A DNA stretch of 64,000 bases from Gnetum montanum (lineage: Eukaryota > Streptophyta > Gnetopsida > Gnetales > Gnetaceae): positions 192,757 through 256,756 of the forward strand of contig MNCI01035156.1 of the NCBI GenBank assembly GCA_015680685.1. Reading direction: 5' to 3'. The notes under the pieces were generated by a model that worked only from the letters and a program-made list of their open reading frames with translations, did not search any database and was not told where the DNA came from. This document shows, piece after piece, positions 33,191-44,739 of this stretch. Numbering within the stretch: position 1 is the first letter of the stretch; every line of letters begins with the position of its first letter. Position numbers and translations under genes: made by a program.

Positions 33191-35244
33191 CTATGATCAC
33201 AACATGATCAAGGGTTACCATTTAATGTGTAACTTAAAACAATTAAAATACTTGATCTCTTTGGGAAAGTTACACCTGGCTAAGTTGTGATCATAGTTGA
33301 GTTGATTATTTTAATTATTAATTTTTCCTATTTTAATATTAATAATTAATTTTAAGTCTACCAAAGTTTGTTGGAAGAATTAAACTCTCAAAAATTAATG
33401 GTTTAATATTATTCTATTCATTAACCCTTTAGGGGAGTTACAAAAATTTTCATTACAAACCTTAAGTTTTGTGGCCACCACAACTAAGAGCTTATCTCTA
33501 GTTGCTATAGGATTGAAGAACAAAGTGATTTGGACAAACAGTGTGAAAGTTATGGGCTCTAAAAATTGCAAAAAATCCCTTCCCATTTTGAAGAAAATGA
33601 CAAGAATTTTCAAAGCGTTGGGCGGTATTTATAGAATTTTTTCATTGTGTCGATGGGGTCTAGTTGACGTGACTATTGACCACCATTGACTCTGTGAAAA
33701 GTCATAAAGAAACAAGGAGTTTTTGAATGAAATAAAGGTCAAATGAAAGCCAAAAAAGCCATGAACATGATGAAAATATTAGGAGAGGTTCTTGAAGTTT
33801 TGAAAATTGAAAAATGATTGAAGAATGAGATTTTATGGAGAAAATGCCTTAAGGAGCACATAATTGGATGCATGATGGAGCACATGAAAGATTTGATTAT
33901 AGCAACATCTAAGGGTAAGGGACTTAACTAACCAAACCATAAGAAGTGGATCCTTCCCATGGGGTACATGCCCTTTTTGCCCTTGCATAACCTCAAGTAA
34001 GGAGTTTGTGGGCCCCATAGTTGATTAATGATTACAAAAAGTTAAAGACCAAAGCCCAAAGAAACTACTTAAGAATTTCAAGACATCAAACTAAGACATT
34101 GGTTAAAAACATGAACAACTAGTAATGAGGTGCATTATGGAAGCATTAATTGATGAGATAGAGAATGGAATGGATGTCCCAATCATGCTCACATGAAGTC
34201 CCTTGTGAGTTTCATGGTTAAATGACCTAATAAAGTTTAACCTTAGTCTAGAGCAAAACCAACGACTTTCAGTGACTTCGCATTTTCACTCTAGGACTAA
34301 TCCATCACCTCAAAACACAAGAATGCTCCCACAGACAAGCACCATTCGTTATTTGAAAAGAAAAAAATGTAAAAAGTGAGAAAGGACCTTAGTTAAAGGG
34401 GACCTTTAAGCATGGGTAACATGTCTTTTCAGTCCCATAACTAGTGCTTGTAGCTCATTTATTTTGTCTAAGGGATGTGCTTTGAATTTCTATCATGTTG
34501 TTTTTTGAACATTTTATGCTTTTTCTTGAATTTTCAGATGGGAACCACACCATGCAAAGACTTATTCAACTTCCTATTATTGGTCAACATGGAATGGTAA
34601 GGAATCCATGAAAACACACATGCACTCAAGTAAGTAGAGAGGTACAAAGAGTATTAAATCTCCTTGAAGCCAAATCCTTTTTAAACCTTTGAATCTTTTC
34701 CAACTGTGGAAACTACTAAGGACATATGTTTGTTAAAGTTTTATTAATGAAAAAGGGACCTCATGTTTCCAAAATAAGGAAAACCATAGAGTTCAGGGAT
34801 GGGTGGATGACATGGACTCACTGCCTATTTTATGAAAAAGAAACCTATCTTAGTTATCGATCATCAAAATTCAAAAATAGAAACCAGACATTAGTAATCA
34901 AAGATGTTAAGTACAAACCACCATTGGCAAATAGCTATAGCACCATTGTGTCCTATTCACAATAAAGCGCTTTTATTAGAAGATGAGAAAAATTTAGACC
35001 AAAATAAAGAAAAATATAAAAGAAATTGTAAAATATTAAAAAAACTTAAAATGTACTAATGATGTTGTAAAATAAAAATTAGAAAAATTAATAAAGTAAA
35101 AATAAAAATGGTATAAAAGTAAAGGAAGTGTAAAATAAAAAAGTAGAAAAAGTATGGAGCCACTCAATAGATTAGCATAGATGGCCATCTCCCCCACAAC
35201 TAAGTTGTAAGGAGGAGATCCAAAAAAATGAGTAAGGTCATCCA
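33191..35244 (-). other. E3 spacer between integrase and ORF3
   Basis: About 2 kb without a coding frame, conserved in order with E4 (42591-44739) and E1 (4290-6393). Landmarks on the plus strand are GGACCTTTAAGCATGGGTAACATGTCTTTTCAGTCCC (34404-34440), GAACCACACCATGCAAAGACTTATTC (34541), GATGGGTGGATGAC (34798) and an A-rich block at 34980-35150. Conservation of non-coding sequence over such divergence suggests a regulatory or RNA role in the living element. Confidence 0.6.
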
Positions 35245-38140
35245 TTCATTAAGGCATTTCTTTCATTGGCTTGCTTGGATTTATGGAAAGGTTTGACTTG
35301 TTGTATATTAACTAGCTACTTTTTGTTTGGGCTCTTAAGTTTGTAGATCAACATGGTCCCAAAAGGAAAGGCTTTATAAATGATATAATGGACTTCCCAC
35401 AATGTTTAGAACTTAGTTCGTTGAGGTACGTGTGTGGGATTCTATTAGAGGACCTTATCTCCAAGTTGAAATTTCACTTTTCTTATCCTAAGGTCATCAC
35501 ATTATTTACTAAATTCTTTGTGCACTTCATTCAATGATAGGGCTACCAATCAATTTTCATCTAGCACATTTAGGTTATTAATCTTTATTTTTTTGCTAGG
35601 TTAAGGTGAAGGTTGAAGTCATAGGCTATTGAAAGTATATGGAGCTCTGATTGGATAGGAAGAGTTAGTAATTTTTTGTACACCAACTCATAGGGAGAGT
35701 ATCCTATAGGAAGTTTTCATGTTGAGAATTATGCCTAGAGGGCATCATTTAGTTTTTTCCTCCAATTTCTCCTATATTTTCTAATAGTTCTTGTTAGGAT
35801 CTTTGTGATCTCTCTATTAGTAACTTCTTGATTGTTGGCTTGGGGACTGTAGGGTGTTATTAGTTTATGTTCAACCCCAAAGCATTGCATAATATTGTGA
35901 AAGGTAGTACCTATAAAATAGGTTCAGTTGTTAGAAATTAGTGCATGTGACACTCCAAACCTATTTACAACATTTTGTTGTACAAACTGCATAGCAATAG
36001 ATGATGTACAGTCAATGACGACTACTACTTTTTTCCATTTTATGCAGTATTCAATGGTGATGATTATGTATGCTTTTTCATTTCACATGGGCATCATGGA
36101 ACCCATGAAGTCGATGCCCTAGATGTTGAAGGGTTCGAATGGTTGAATTCATTATTGAGATCCTTCCATTCGAGAAATCATCCCAGCATCTCATTGATAA
36201 TGTCCATAAGAGTAGATAAATTGGTGGATGTCCTTAAAGATGGTTGGCCAATAACACCCTACCATTAGGATCTTAATGGTCGTGCATCTCCTAGCATAAT
36301 GGCCCCAACAAGGACCCTCATGAGCATCCTAGAGAACATGAATTAATCAACATCAAGTACACACCAAAGAACCAGACCATTAGTGCACACCTTGTAAAGG
36401 TGTTCATTGATTTCCATGAAGCAATTGGCCTAATGAAGAAACTATTATTTCTTCTTGTATTCTATATCTTATGGCATCTGTTGAGTAAGAAAATAAGTGA
36501 GGACGCCATCATAACATTTTGGCTCATCAAGCACTTATTCATTTATTGCAATAGTAAAGAGGAATTCATTAGAAAATTGGTCAAAGAGTAGGCTCTCCTC
36601 TTTATTATCCCATTGTAATCGAGACAAGTGATCAATGAACACATTCTTAGTTTTCTTTCAATCTACCATTGTAAGATCAAACTCTTGCAAGATCAGTAGC
36701 CACTGTATGACACTTGGGCTCACCATTGGTTTGTTCATGAGAAAGCAAAGGGCACTATGATTAGTGTGTATAAACACTTTGTATTTAAGCACACAGTTCC
36801 TAAACATTTCTAGAGCATACACCACCGTTACTAGTTCTTTCTCCATTGTGGTGTAATTTAGCTATGCACCCACAGTGCTTCGACTTATGTCGTGAATGTA
36901 ATATGAATGTTTCTTGTCGTTGAATTGCATAAGCATAGCTCCCAAGGCATAATTTGATGCATCTATCATTATATGAAATGGTATGGACTAGTTATGTGGT
37001 CATAGAATTGGAGTCTTTATGAGCTTCTACTTGAGACTATGGAATGGATTTTTGTATTCCTTGGTCTTGATGAATGGAATATCTTTCTTTATAAGCTTGA
37101 CCAATGGTTTTGTAATCTTAGAGAAATTATCTATAAAACGTAAGTAGTAGCCAATGCGTCTAAGGAATGACCAAACATCTTCAACAGTTTCTAGTTGGCT
37201 ACTTATTCCTTGGATGATCCTTATCTTTTTAGGGTCCACCTTAATCCCTACTTGAGAAATTTTGTGCCCCAGTACAATGCCCTCTTGGGCCATCAAATGT
37301 TTCTTCTACTAATTAAGCCAAAGATTCATCTCCACACACCTTTAAAGCACTTGGTTAAGGTAGTTAAAAGCCTGCTAAAATGTGGTGCCATAGGTGGAGA
37401 AGTCATCACTAAAGACTTTCATCTTGCAAACAATTTTTTGCTAAAAAATACTCAAGAGAAAGTATTAGAATGTTGCAGGAGCATTGCATAGACCAAAAGA
37501 AATTTTTTGATATGTAAAAGTTCCCTAAGGACTTGTGAATGTTGTTTTAACTTGATCCTTTGATGCTATCTGGATTTGGTTATAGCCACTATAACCATTT
37601 AGAAAGCTGTAATAGTAATGCTTAGATATAGTATCCAACACTTTATCTACAAATGATAATTAATAGTGATCATTGAATGTTGTCATATTCAATATTTAAA
37701 AGTTGATGCAGACCTGCCACTTGCCACCTTTTGGGCACAATTACGAGTGGGATAATCCACTCACTATAAAAAATGGGATAGATAAACCCCACCTTAAGGA
37801 GTTGTTCAATTTCTTCTTTGATGATATACTTTAATTTGGAATTCAATCACCACTATGGCTGCCTCTTTGGCTTTATGGTAGGATCAATGTAAATATGATG
37901 CTAGCATATCCTAGGATCAATCCCTAGGACTTTCTGATATGACCAACCAAATGTTGTTGGCCATTTGTTGACTATCCTCAACATTATTCATTTTTATTTA
38001 GGATCAGATTGGCATTGATGATTACTAGCCTTTCATTTTTCAAAAATTCATACTTTGTTCTGGTAGGTAGAGTTTTCAACTCTAAGGGCTTTTTTTTTTT
38101 AGAAGTTTTAGGAATTTCCAAATCTTCACAATTAGTATCA
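35245..38140 (-). pseudogene. pol: E3 pol remnant: RT, RNase H, integrase
   Basis: Read down the minus strand. The RT entry block has ELKTLPTRTKYEFL (38080) and KVGFIYPI (about 37790). The RT active site is VFSDDFSTYG (about 37415), where the lineage normally has FMDD. EGIVLGHKISQVGIKVDPKK (37230-37290) and FIDNFSKITKPL follow. RNase H gives MEKELVTVVYALEMF and HTNHSALCFLMNK (36700-36846). Integrase shows a zinc-finger region (GHYARRCTTIKI, about 36290), the core GIDFMGSMMPM (36090-36125), and NNQEVTNREITKIL (about 35790-35840). The C-terminus is SPPYNLVVGEMAIYANL (35170-35220). Wording such as LGHKIS and GIDFMG is typical of Athila/Tat pol. Dozens of stops, mostly TAG and TGA, make it dead. 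Confidence 0.85.
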
Positions 38141-38434
38141 TAAGTTGCATCATTAGAGAGTTGGTGATTAACTTGCTCTTGTTCATTCATGCCTTCATCA
38201 TAGGTATATGTTAGGCTCTTAGTAGGTTCCATGAAAACTATACTACTTCCATGATTAGCTATCAGCCACTATGTATCCTCCTATTTTGTGGTTGCTGCAT
38301 ACAGGTGCCTTTGCATATCTACCTCATGTGCACACTGTTTGCATGTAGAAATGGATGTTCTTTACATAATAAGGTTTCTGCACATAGTTGAACCATATAT
38401 AACTATACGTAATGCATGGAATTTTTTTTTCTCA

Positions 38435-38599
38435 ATCTTTCCAAATGCATTTTCCTTGGAAATTTTTAGGGAAAGATCTCTGATGCTCATTTCTACATCA
38501 ATAGTACTTAATCAAGCCATTCCCATAATGATTGGGAAGCCCTCCTTGAAATTGTCAGCTTTGATTACTAGGAAATTGATAGGATATAGTCATCCATAG
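38435..38599 (-). pseudogene. E3 protease, C-terminal half (right of the break)
   Basis: The minus strand gives YPINFLVIKADN, FPIIMGMA and STIDVEMSIRDLSL, the second half of the retropepsin. The first half lies 13.4 kb away at 52015-52145, beyond E4. The E4 homologue reads YPTNFLVIKVNN and FPIIMGRAWLSM. Confidence 0.75.
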
Positions 38600-38604
38600 A
38601 TAGT
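38600..38604 (-). repeat. Left target-site duplication of E4
   Basis: ATAGT here and ACAAT at 51986-51990 agree except for two transitions. Removing E4 with one copy brings the two E3 protease halves into the same frame and length as the protease of E4, which supports a true 5-bp duplication. Confidence 0.6.
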
Positions 38605-39508
38605 TGATCAGTAGCAAGGTAGCCCTATGCCCAACCATATGAATCACAAAGTGTTCATGTGTGATTTGGTCAAATTTCATGGACTTGATTATTTCTAGCG
38701 CATTAGCACTTTAGGAAGCGAGTCTAGCCTTAAGGTCAATTGTTGTCTTTCCAATTACACTTGTGATGTTCATTGGTATGGTTAAGTATAAATGAGGCAT
38801 TCAATTTTTATTTTTTTTATGTTTTATAGTTGGATGTCTGAATTGTAGATAAAAAAGGATTTGATTAACTAATCTAAATAAACTAATTTACTAACATTTA
38901 ACAAATCCTAATATAGACATCCGATCTCACTTTCCATACATGTCTTGAACCGACATATCCAGTGTTGGATGACCAAGTGCTACACTACTGGGCATACCAA
39001 GTGATAATCCTATTGGGATTACCAAGTGAATACATGCTATGTTTGAAGTGGTTGTACATATGTATTTAATCTATCTAGCTTAATTGATTCATTAATGTAA
39101 TAAATGGAAAATATTTAATAAGTAATGAAAAATATTTAATAAATAATTAAAAAATTAAATGTATAAATGAAATATCTAATCTATCCAAAATGTTGCAAGG
39201 TTTATCAGAAAGCTCATCTTTATTGCCACACACACTATCGTGCTTAGGTATAACAATGCTCGAATAAAGATCCATACACTCAATGACTCCTACTATGGGC
39301 ACTTGGGAAGAAATTATAACTCTCAAATGGGAGAAATGTGAGAGCTCAACTACAACTACAATTTACTTATGCCATAAATGTAGCTACAAGTGTGTATTTA
39401 TAGCTAAAAATTAAGAAAATCAACACTGCGTCGATGGGGCCTCATCAATGCATGGTAAGATGTGTCAGTTAGGCCTTGTCGATGTAGCTAACTTAACATG
39501 AGTCATCA
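38605..39508 (-). repeat. 3' LTR of E4 (904 bp)
   Basis: It pairs with 51040-51985. The minus strand runs TGATGACTCATG to CTGATCA (CTCATCA in the partner). TATAAATA lies at 39395-39402 and AATAAA at 39219-39224 on the minus strand. It is closely related to the LTRs of E3 but clearly a separate subfamily. Confidence 0.85.
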
Positions 39509-39516
39509 TACCCCCA
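39509..39516 (-). other. Polypurine tract of E4
   Basis: The minus strand reads TGGGGGTA immediately before the 3' LTR. Confidence 0.65.
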
Positions 39517-39779
39517 CGACTGAATGAAAACTCATCCTCGAGTTTTGTTACAAAATTGGAAAGGTATGGAATTATTGATTGACTTCTTCACACAAAGCAA
39601 ATTGACTGACTTGACAAAAAATGGAGTGTATGGATTAACACATCACAAAATATGAAGGTGTTTAGGACAAAAAATTGAACACCATGATTCAACTCTTTAA
39701 AAATTGGATAACATGTTCCTTAATGGTGTAAATCTTATGAGAGAAGATCAAATGGTCTCAAACGATGGTGGTTCCTAAA

Positions 39780-42590
39780 GCTCTAAGGGACCTTCATCGA
39801 CTTTACGCACTAGCAGTCATTGAGGTGGTTGTGGTTGTTTTACTATTACTACAACTTTAGGCAAGAGGTAGAAAGCATCCAATAGTGCTTTCATTTTCTC
39901 CTCCTTACTCCTAGGATCATGCACCATCCACATAGCTTCCCCAATGTGGGATGGAATCGACACATCCCAAGAACACAAGATTATTGGAAATAACTCTTTG
40001 TCATTAATAAACTAGGCAGCAAGCTATTTGCACTCAATGTCAAATACCTTGATTGTGTTTTTCAGCACTTGGTAGTCATTCATTCATCTGGCTAGGTCCT
40101 TAGTGATAGATCATTAATTTGTGAATCATCCTTTCAGAACTTCACGTTTAGCATTAGTAGTCTCAAGCTTTTTTTTGGTGTCCTTGTGGTGTTTGAACTT
40201 GGCCTCATACAGTAGATACAAGATGGCCACTTATTTTTCTAACTTTGACAATATTTTCTTGATAGTTAGCATTTCCAGGTTTTTGTAATAGAGATTGGCC
40301 AACTCAATGTAGTTTTTCATCTCCTCAATTTTCAACTGCTTCAAGTGGATCTCTGCTTTATTGTAGGAATTAATCCCAGCAAGGATGAGCTACCACATCT
40401 CTCTTCATTGTTGGAGTTGCTAGAGGGCTTCATTCATTTTCACCTTTGGCATCTAGATTTGTTTTTCATTCACTTCTTTTTGCAAATTGACCTCACCCCT
40501 GTAGCAATTTTTTTCTTTCTCAAATTTGAGAGCTACATTCTTCCATGTAGTGATCTTGATGGCAGACTTTTCTTACAAGGTGTGTATGTCCTTTATTGAC
40601 AGATTATGATTTTTGGTAGCTAATTTCCTTAGTTTAATGTTTACCTTAGCAAGCTACTCCTACTATTGATGAATGAATTCTTGCATTTGATCTCTTTGAG
40701 TATCAACATTTCACAGGTGATAATTTTGTGTGGTTAATGCTTCATTCTCCACACACATCTAATTTAAGTCCTTTTTGATTGAGTGCATTTTAGGTTTTGC
40801 TATGGACTATTTAAAGATGACCATCATTACCTCTTCCTTAGCCTTTTGAAATCATTCTTGAAGCTATTTTATAGTTTCATCTCTTATCACTATTGGATTA
40901 AGAATTGCTTATTCTAGAAGTTGGGCACGAAGTCCAGCAACTTTCTTGGCCAAGCATTGATTTTTCTCTTAGGCCATTTCTACTTGCCCTTTAAAATAAT
41001 ACATCTACCCCATGCATTCAGTAGCTTTGACTAGGTTGTGATAATGTTCTCTAGAAGATCAAATATATTTGGAGTCGGTTTCCCAATTCCTACTAGTTGT
41101 TCTAACAATTTTTCACGTTGAGCTATATGTAACTTTTCACTGACCATGCCTATGAACATTTTCACATCTTGGAGTGTAGATAGATCTAGTACAAATCCCA
41201 TAGGTGCATTTAGTGCTTCAGCTACATGGTCAACTATTACTTCTACTATTATCTCCTATCCTTGGTGTTATATCACCAAGATAGTTATCTCTTCACCTTC
41301 CTCCAGCCTCATTGAGAAAGTGATAGCATTCCCAAAGATTTCTGGGAATGGATGATGTGTTGCTAATGACACTATCATCTCTTGAGCATTGGGATCCAAC
41401 CTTGAAGGTAGCTGCATTCTTGGGAAAAGAAAATGAAATCACCTCTCTCCATCTAGCTAACTGTTTGGGCCACTTCATTAAGATAACTCATCGCTAGCTG
41501 ATACACAGATGGATCCATCCCATTCATTCCTACTTATTTCTCTTGTTCACTCAAGATCTATTCTTGGATTTTTCATAGACATTTAATGGTTGTGCAAGTT
41601 TTTAGTGTTGGTTCTTGAGTAGGTGGTGGTGATGGTAACTCCTCTTCTTGGGTTATTGCTTCATGATTTTTGCCTATGACACCAAGGAAACATGCTTAAG
41701 AGTGTCATTAAAGTAGCAAACAATGCTTGGACTTTTACAAAGTTTTCTAATGAGGCACGAAAAGGGTAGGGTCTTTCTTCCATGTTCATTTTCTTTAAAA
41801 CATTTTTCAATCTCCAAGTATAGTAGTTATTGAACATTAATAGGGAACTTTTCACTTAGAGGGATGCATGCTTAGGTGGAGAAAGTAGTCACCTTGCTTA
41901 GCCTCACCATTGAATTAAGGTGATAGGCTACAACCTTAAAATGAATATGCTTCACTAGTGTGAGCACACCATACTCCTTATGGTTGACCCGATAGCATCA
42001 TCAGGTCCACTCCCTCTTGGCCTCAGGGTCTTCTTTTGTAGATAATTTAGCCAACTTTGTTGGTATGTTAGGTAACCAAAGTGCTTGTCCAATGGATTCT
42101 ACCAAATAGGACACTTAAATGTCCTTGATCTTAATACTGGATCCTAACCTTTGGCTACTCTAGAAGAGATAGGCTTTTTCCATGTACCATTCCCCACTAG
42201 ACATGATGACTGGAAACATGGGATAGGTCTATAGTTGTGTCTTGACACCCTCTAAGGCTTTCTCAAAAAATGGCCTAAAGTTGATCTCTTGAAGAACCAA
42301 TCTTTGAATTGTTGGAACCGAATGATGTCTAGGCAGGCTTGAGTCAATGTGACCTCAAGCCTTGGCATGGGTCTAGGCACCTCTCCTCTTTGTGATTGTT
42401 TTGTTGGCACTTCTTCCTCTAAAATTTGTCAAATAGATTTCACTTTGGGCTACTCTGGAAGAGGTCCCATTGCATGGGTTACCTCTCATAGTTCTTGGCC
42501 TTGTTCTTGCTAGCCCCTTTCAGGTCAAGGTCATTTTTCCCATGTTTGGGAGGGTACCCATTCTTGCATATGTTTTTGTTTGGGTGCCAT
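39780..42590 (-). pseudogene. E4 ORF3: conserved extra ORF of unknown function
   Basis: It begins ATGGCACCCAAA at 42590, preceded by TGTGATTATAG, as in E3. Shared blocks include MQEWVPSQTW near the start, RLEVTLTQACLDIIRFQQF (42290-42350), MNMEERPYPF (41780), NAITFSM plus LEEGE (about 41290-41330), and a coiled-coil-like section (40150-41100). The C-terminal CSWDVSIPSHIGEAMWMVHD lies at about 39920-39980, then PRSKEEKMKALLDAF. Frames shift several times and stops are common. The agreement with E1 and E3 at protein level, despite base divergence, suggests that the protein was under selection while the family was active. Confidence 0.7.
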
Positions 42591-44739
42591 CTATAATCAC
42601 AATAACACCATGGATTAGCAATTATTATGAAATCTTAAAATAATTGGGATACATTAACTCTTGAGAATAATTATACTTGGCTAATTTTTCATTATGATTG
42701 ATTTAATTAATCCAATTATTATTTATTTTAGGTGTTATTCTAAATAATTCATCTTAGATGTTGTATAAAGGGTTAACTTGGGAAAAAGTTGATATTTATA
42801 TATGCTTAAGGTTATTAACCCTTTGGGGGATTTAGAAAAATTTTCAAAAACATTTATTTATTTTTCATCTAAAACCTTAAGGTTTATGGCCCCCAAAATA
42901 AAGATCTTATCTCTAGTAAGCACAAGATCAAAAAAAGGAGTGATTTGGACAAACGGTTGGGAAGTTATGAGATCTTGAAGGTCTTGGGCTCTAAAAAATT
43001 GCAAAAATTCCTCATGTGTTATGAGTAATTTGTAAAAAATTTCAAAGTGTCTAGTGATATATATAGCATCAAAGCACTGCTACAACGAGGTTATGTTGAT
43101 GAAGCCTCATCGATGTGATCAGCTATGTCGACGAGGCCTCATTGACGTAGTCAACGACCATTGTTGACTTGGTCAAACATTTAAGAAACAAAGAATTTTT
43201 GGAAGAAACTAGGGTAAAATGAAAGCTCAGAAGACCAAGAATAGTATGAAAACATGAGAAGAGGGTGTTCAAGTTCATAAATTTTGGAAAAGGAAGAAAA
43301 ATTGATTTAGTGGATGAATGAAATGAAAGACTAAGGAGTACTAAGTAATTTACACAAATGGAAAATGCAAGATATGGGATTGTAGTGATGTCAAAGGTAA
43401 GGAACCTTAACTAATCAAGCCAAGAACTATGCAAGTGGGTCCTCCCCATAGTAGGCTCATGTCCTTTTTTCCCTTGTATAACCTCAACTAAGGAGTCTGT
43501 GGGCTCGATAGTTGATTTAATGATCATGATGAGTTAAGGATCAACCTGAAAGAATCCACTCAAGAATCCCAACAGATCAGACTAAGACATAAAGCATAAC
43601 ATAGAACCCAATAGTGAAGTGAGTTATAGCAACATGGATGGATGATAGAGAACATGGAATGGAGTTCCAAATTGAGGTCATAAGAATTCCCTTGTGGAAT
43701 TTGTGGTTAAAATGATCCAAGAAGTTCCATCCTTAGTCCAAACCAAAATGATATGCTTTCAGTGACTTTGCATCGCCATTCTAAGACTGATCCACCCATT
43801 CGAGACATGAGAGTGCTTCCACAAAACAACCACCATTCCAAAAGGAGAAAAAAAGAGAAGTAGAAAGTGAGAGATAGGCCTTAGTTAGAGGGGACCTTCA
43901 AGCATAGGTGCATGCTGTTTGAGTCCATAACCAATGCTTGTAGAACAATTACTTGTCCAAGGGGTGTGCTTTGAATTTCCACTAATTTTCTTTTGTTTTA
44001 TTCTTTTTCATTTTTTTAATTTATTTTAAAATGGAAACCATACCATGTAAGGACTTATTCGTGTCGAAGGGGTGTGCTTTGAATTTTTTTTTTTTTTTTG
44101 AAATGGGAACCACACCATGCAATGACTTATTTGTCTTGTTATTATTAGATGGCATGGAATGGTAAGAAGTCTGTGAAAAACACTCAAGCAATCAAGCAAG
44201 AAGAAAAATATAAAGAGTATTGAGTCCCCTTGAAGTTACACCCTTTACAAGCCTTTGAACCCTTCCTAATCTTGGAACTACCAAGGTCACCAATTGATTA
44301 AAAATATCTTTAATGAAAAGGGACCTCAAATTCCGAGAACAAGGAAAACCATAGAGTTCATTGAATGGGTGGATGATGTGGACTCACTACCTGTTCCACG
44401 AAAGATAAACCATGTTAAAGTCATTAGACATTAGAATTCAAATATAGAAACTAGATATCGACAATCACATATTAAGCAGAAACCATCATTAGTAAATAGT
44501 AATAGTGGCACTATGTCCTATGATAATAAAGCAAATTTATTAGCAAAAATGGGAAAATAGCACACTTAAACAAAAGAAAGCAAAATAAAGAAAAAAATAT
44601 ATAAGACAGTGTAAAATAATCAAGAAAGTTTAAAGGTACTAAAGATGGTGTTAAATTAGAAAAATTTGAAAATCAAAAATTTGTAAAATCAAAAATGTGA
44701 AAACTAAAAAGGTAGAAAAATTGAGAAGCCATGGTAATG
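42591..44739 (-). other. E4 spacer between integrase and ORF3
   Basis: Non-coding, aligned with the spacers of E3 and E1. Shared plus-strand words are GGGGACCTTCAAGCATAGGTGCATG (43890), AACCACACCATGCAATGACTTATT (44108), and GAATGGGTGGATGATGTGGACTCAC (44363). An A-rich block spans 44520-44720. Confidence 0.6.
43953..44132. repeat. Tandem duplication within the E4 spacer
   Basis: The unit from TTGTCCAAGGGGTGTGCTTT to CATGTAAGGACTTATTC (43953-44060) is repeated at 44061-44132 as GTGTCGAAGGGGTGTGCTTT..CATGCAATGACTTATTT, with a T run replacing the middle. E3 has only one unit at the same place. Confidence 0.7.
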
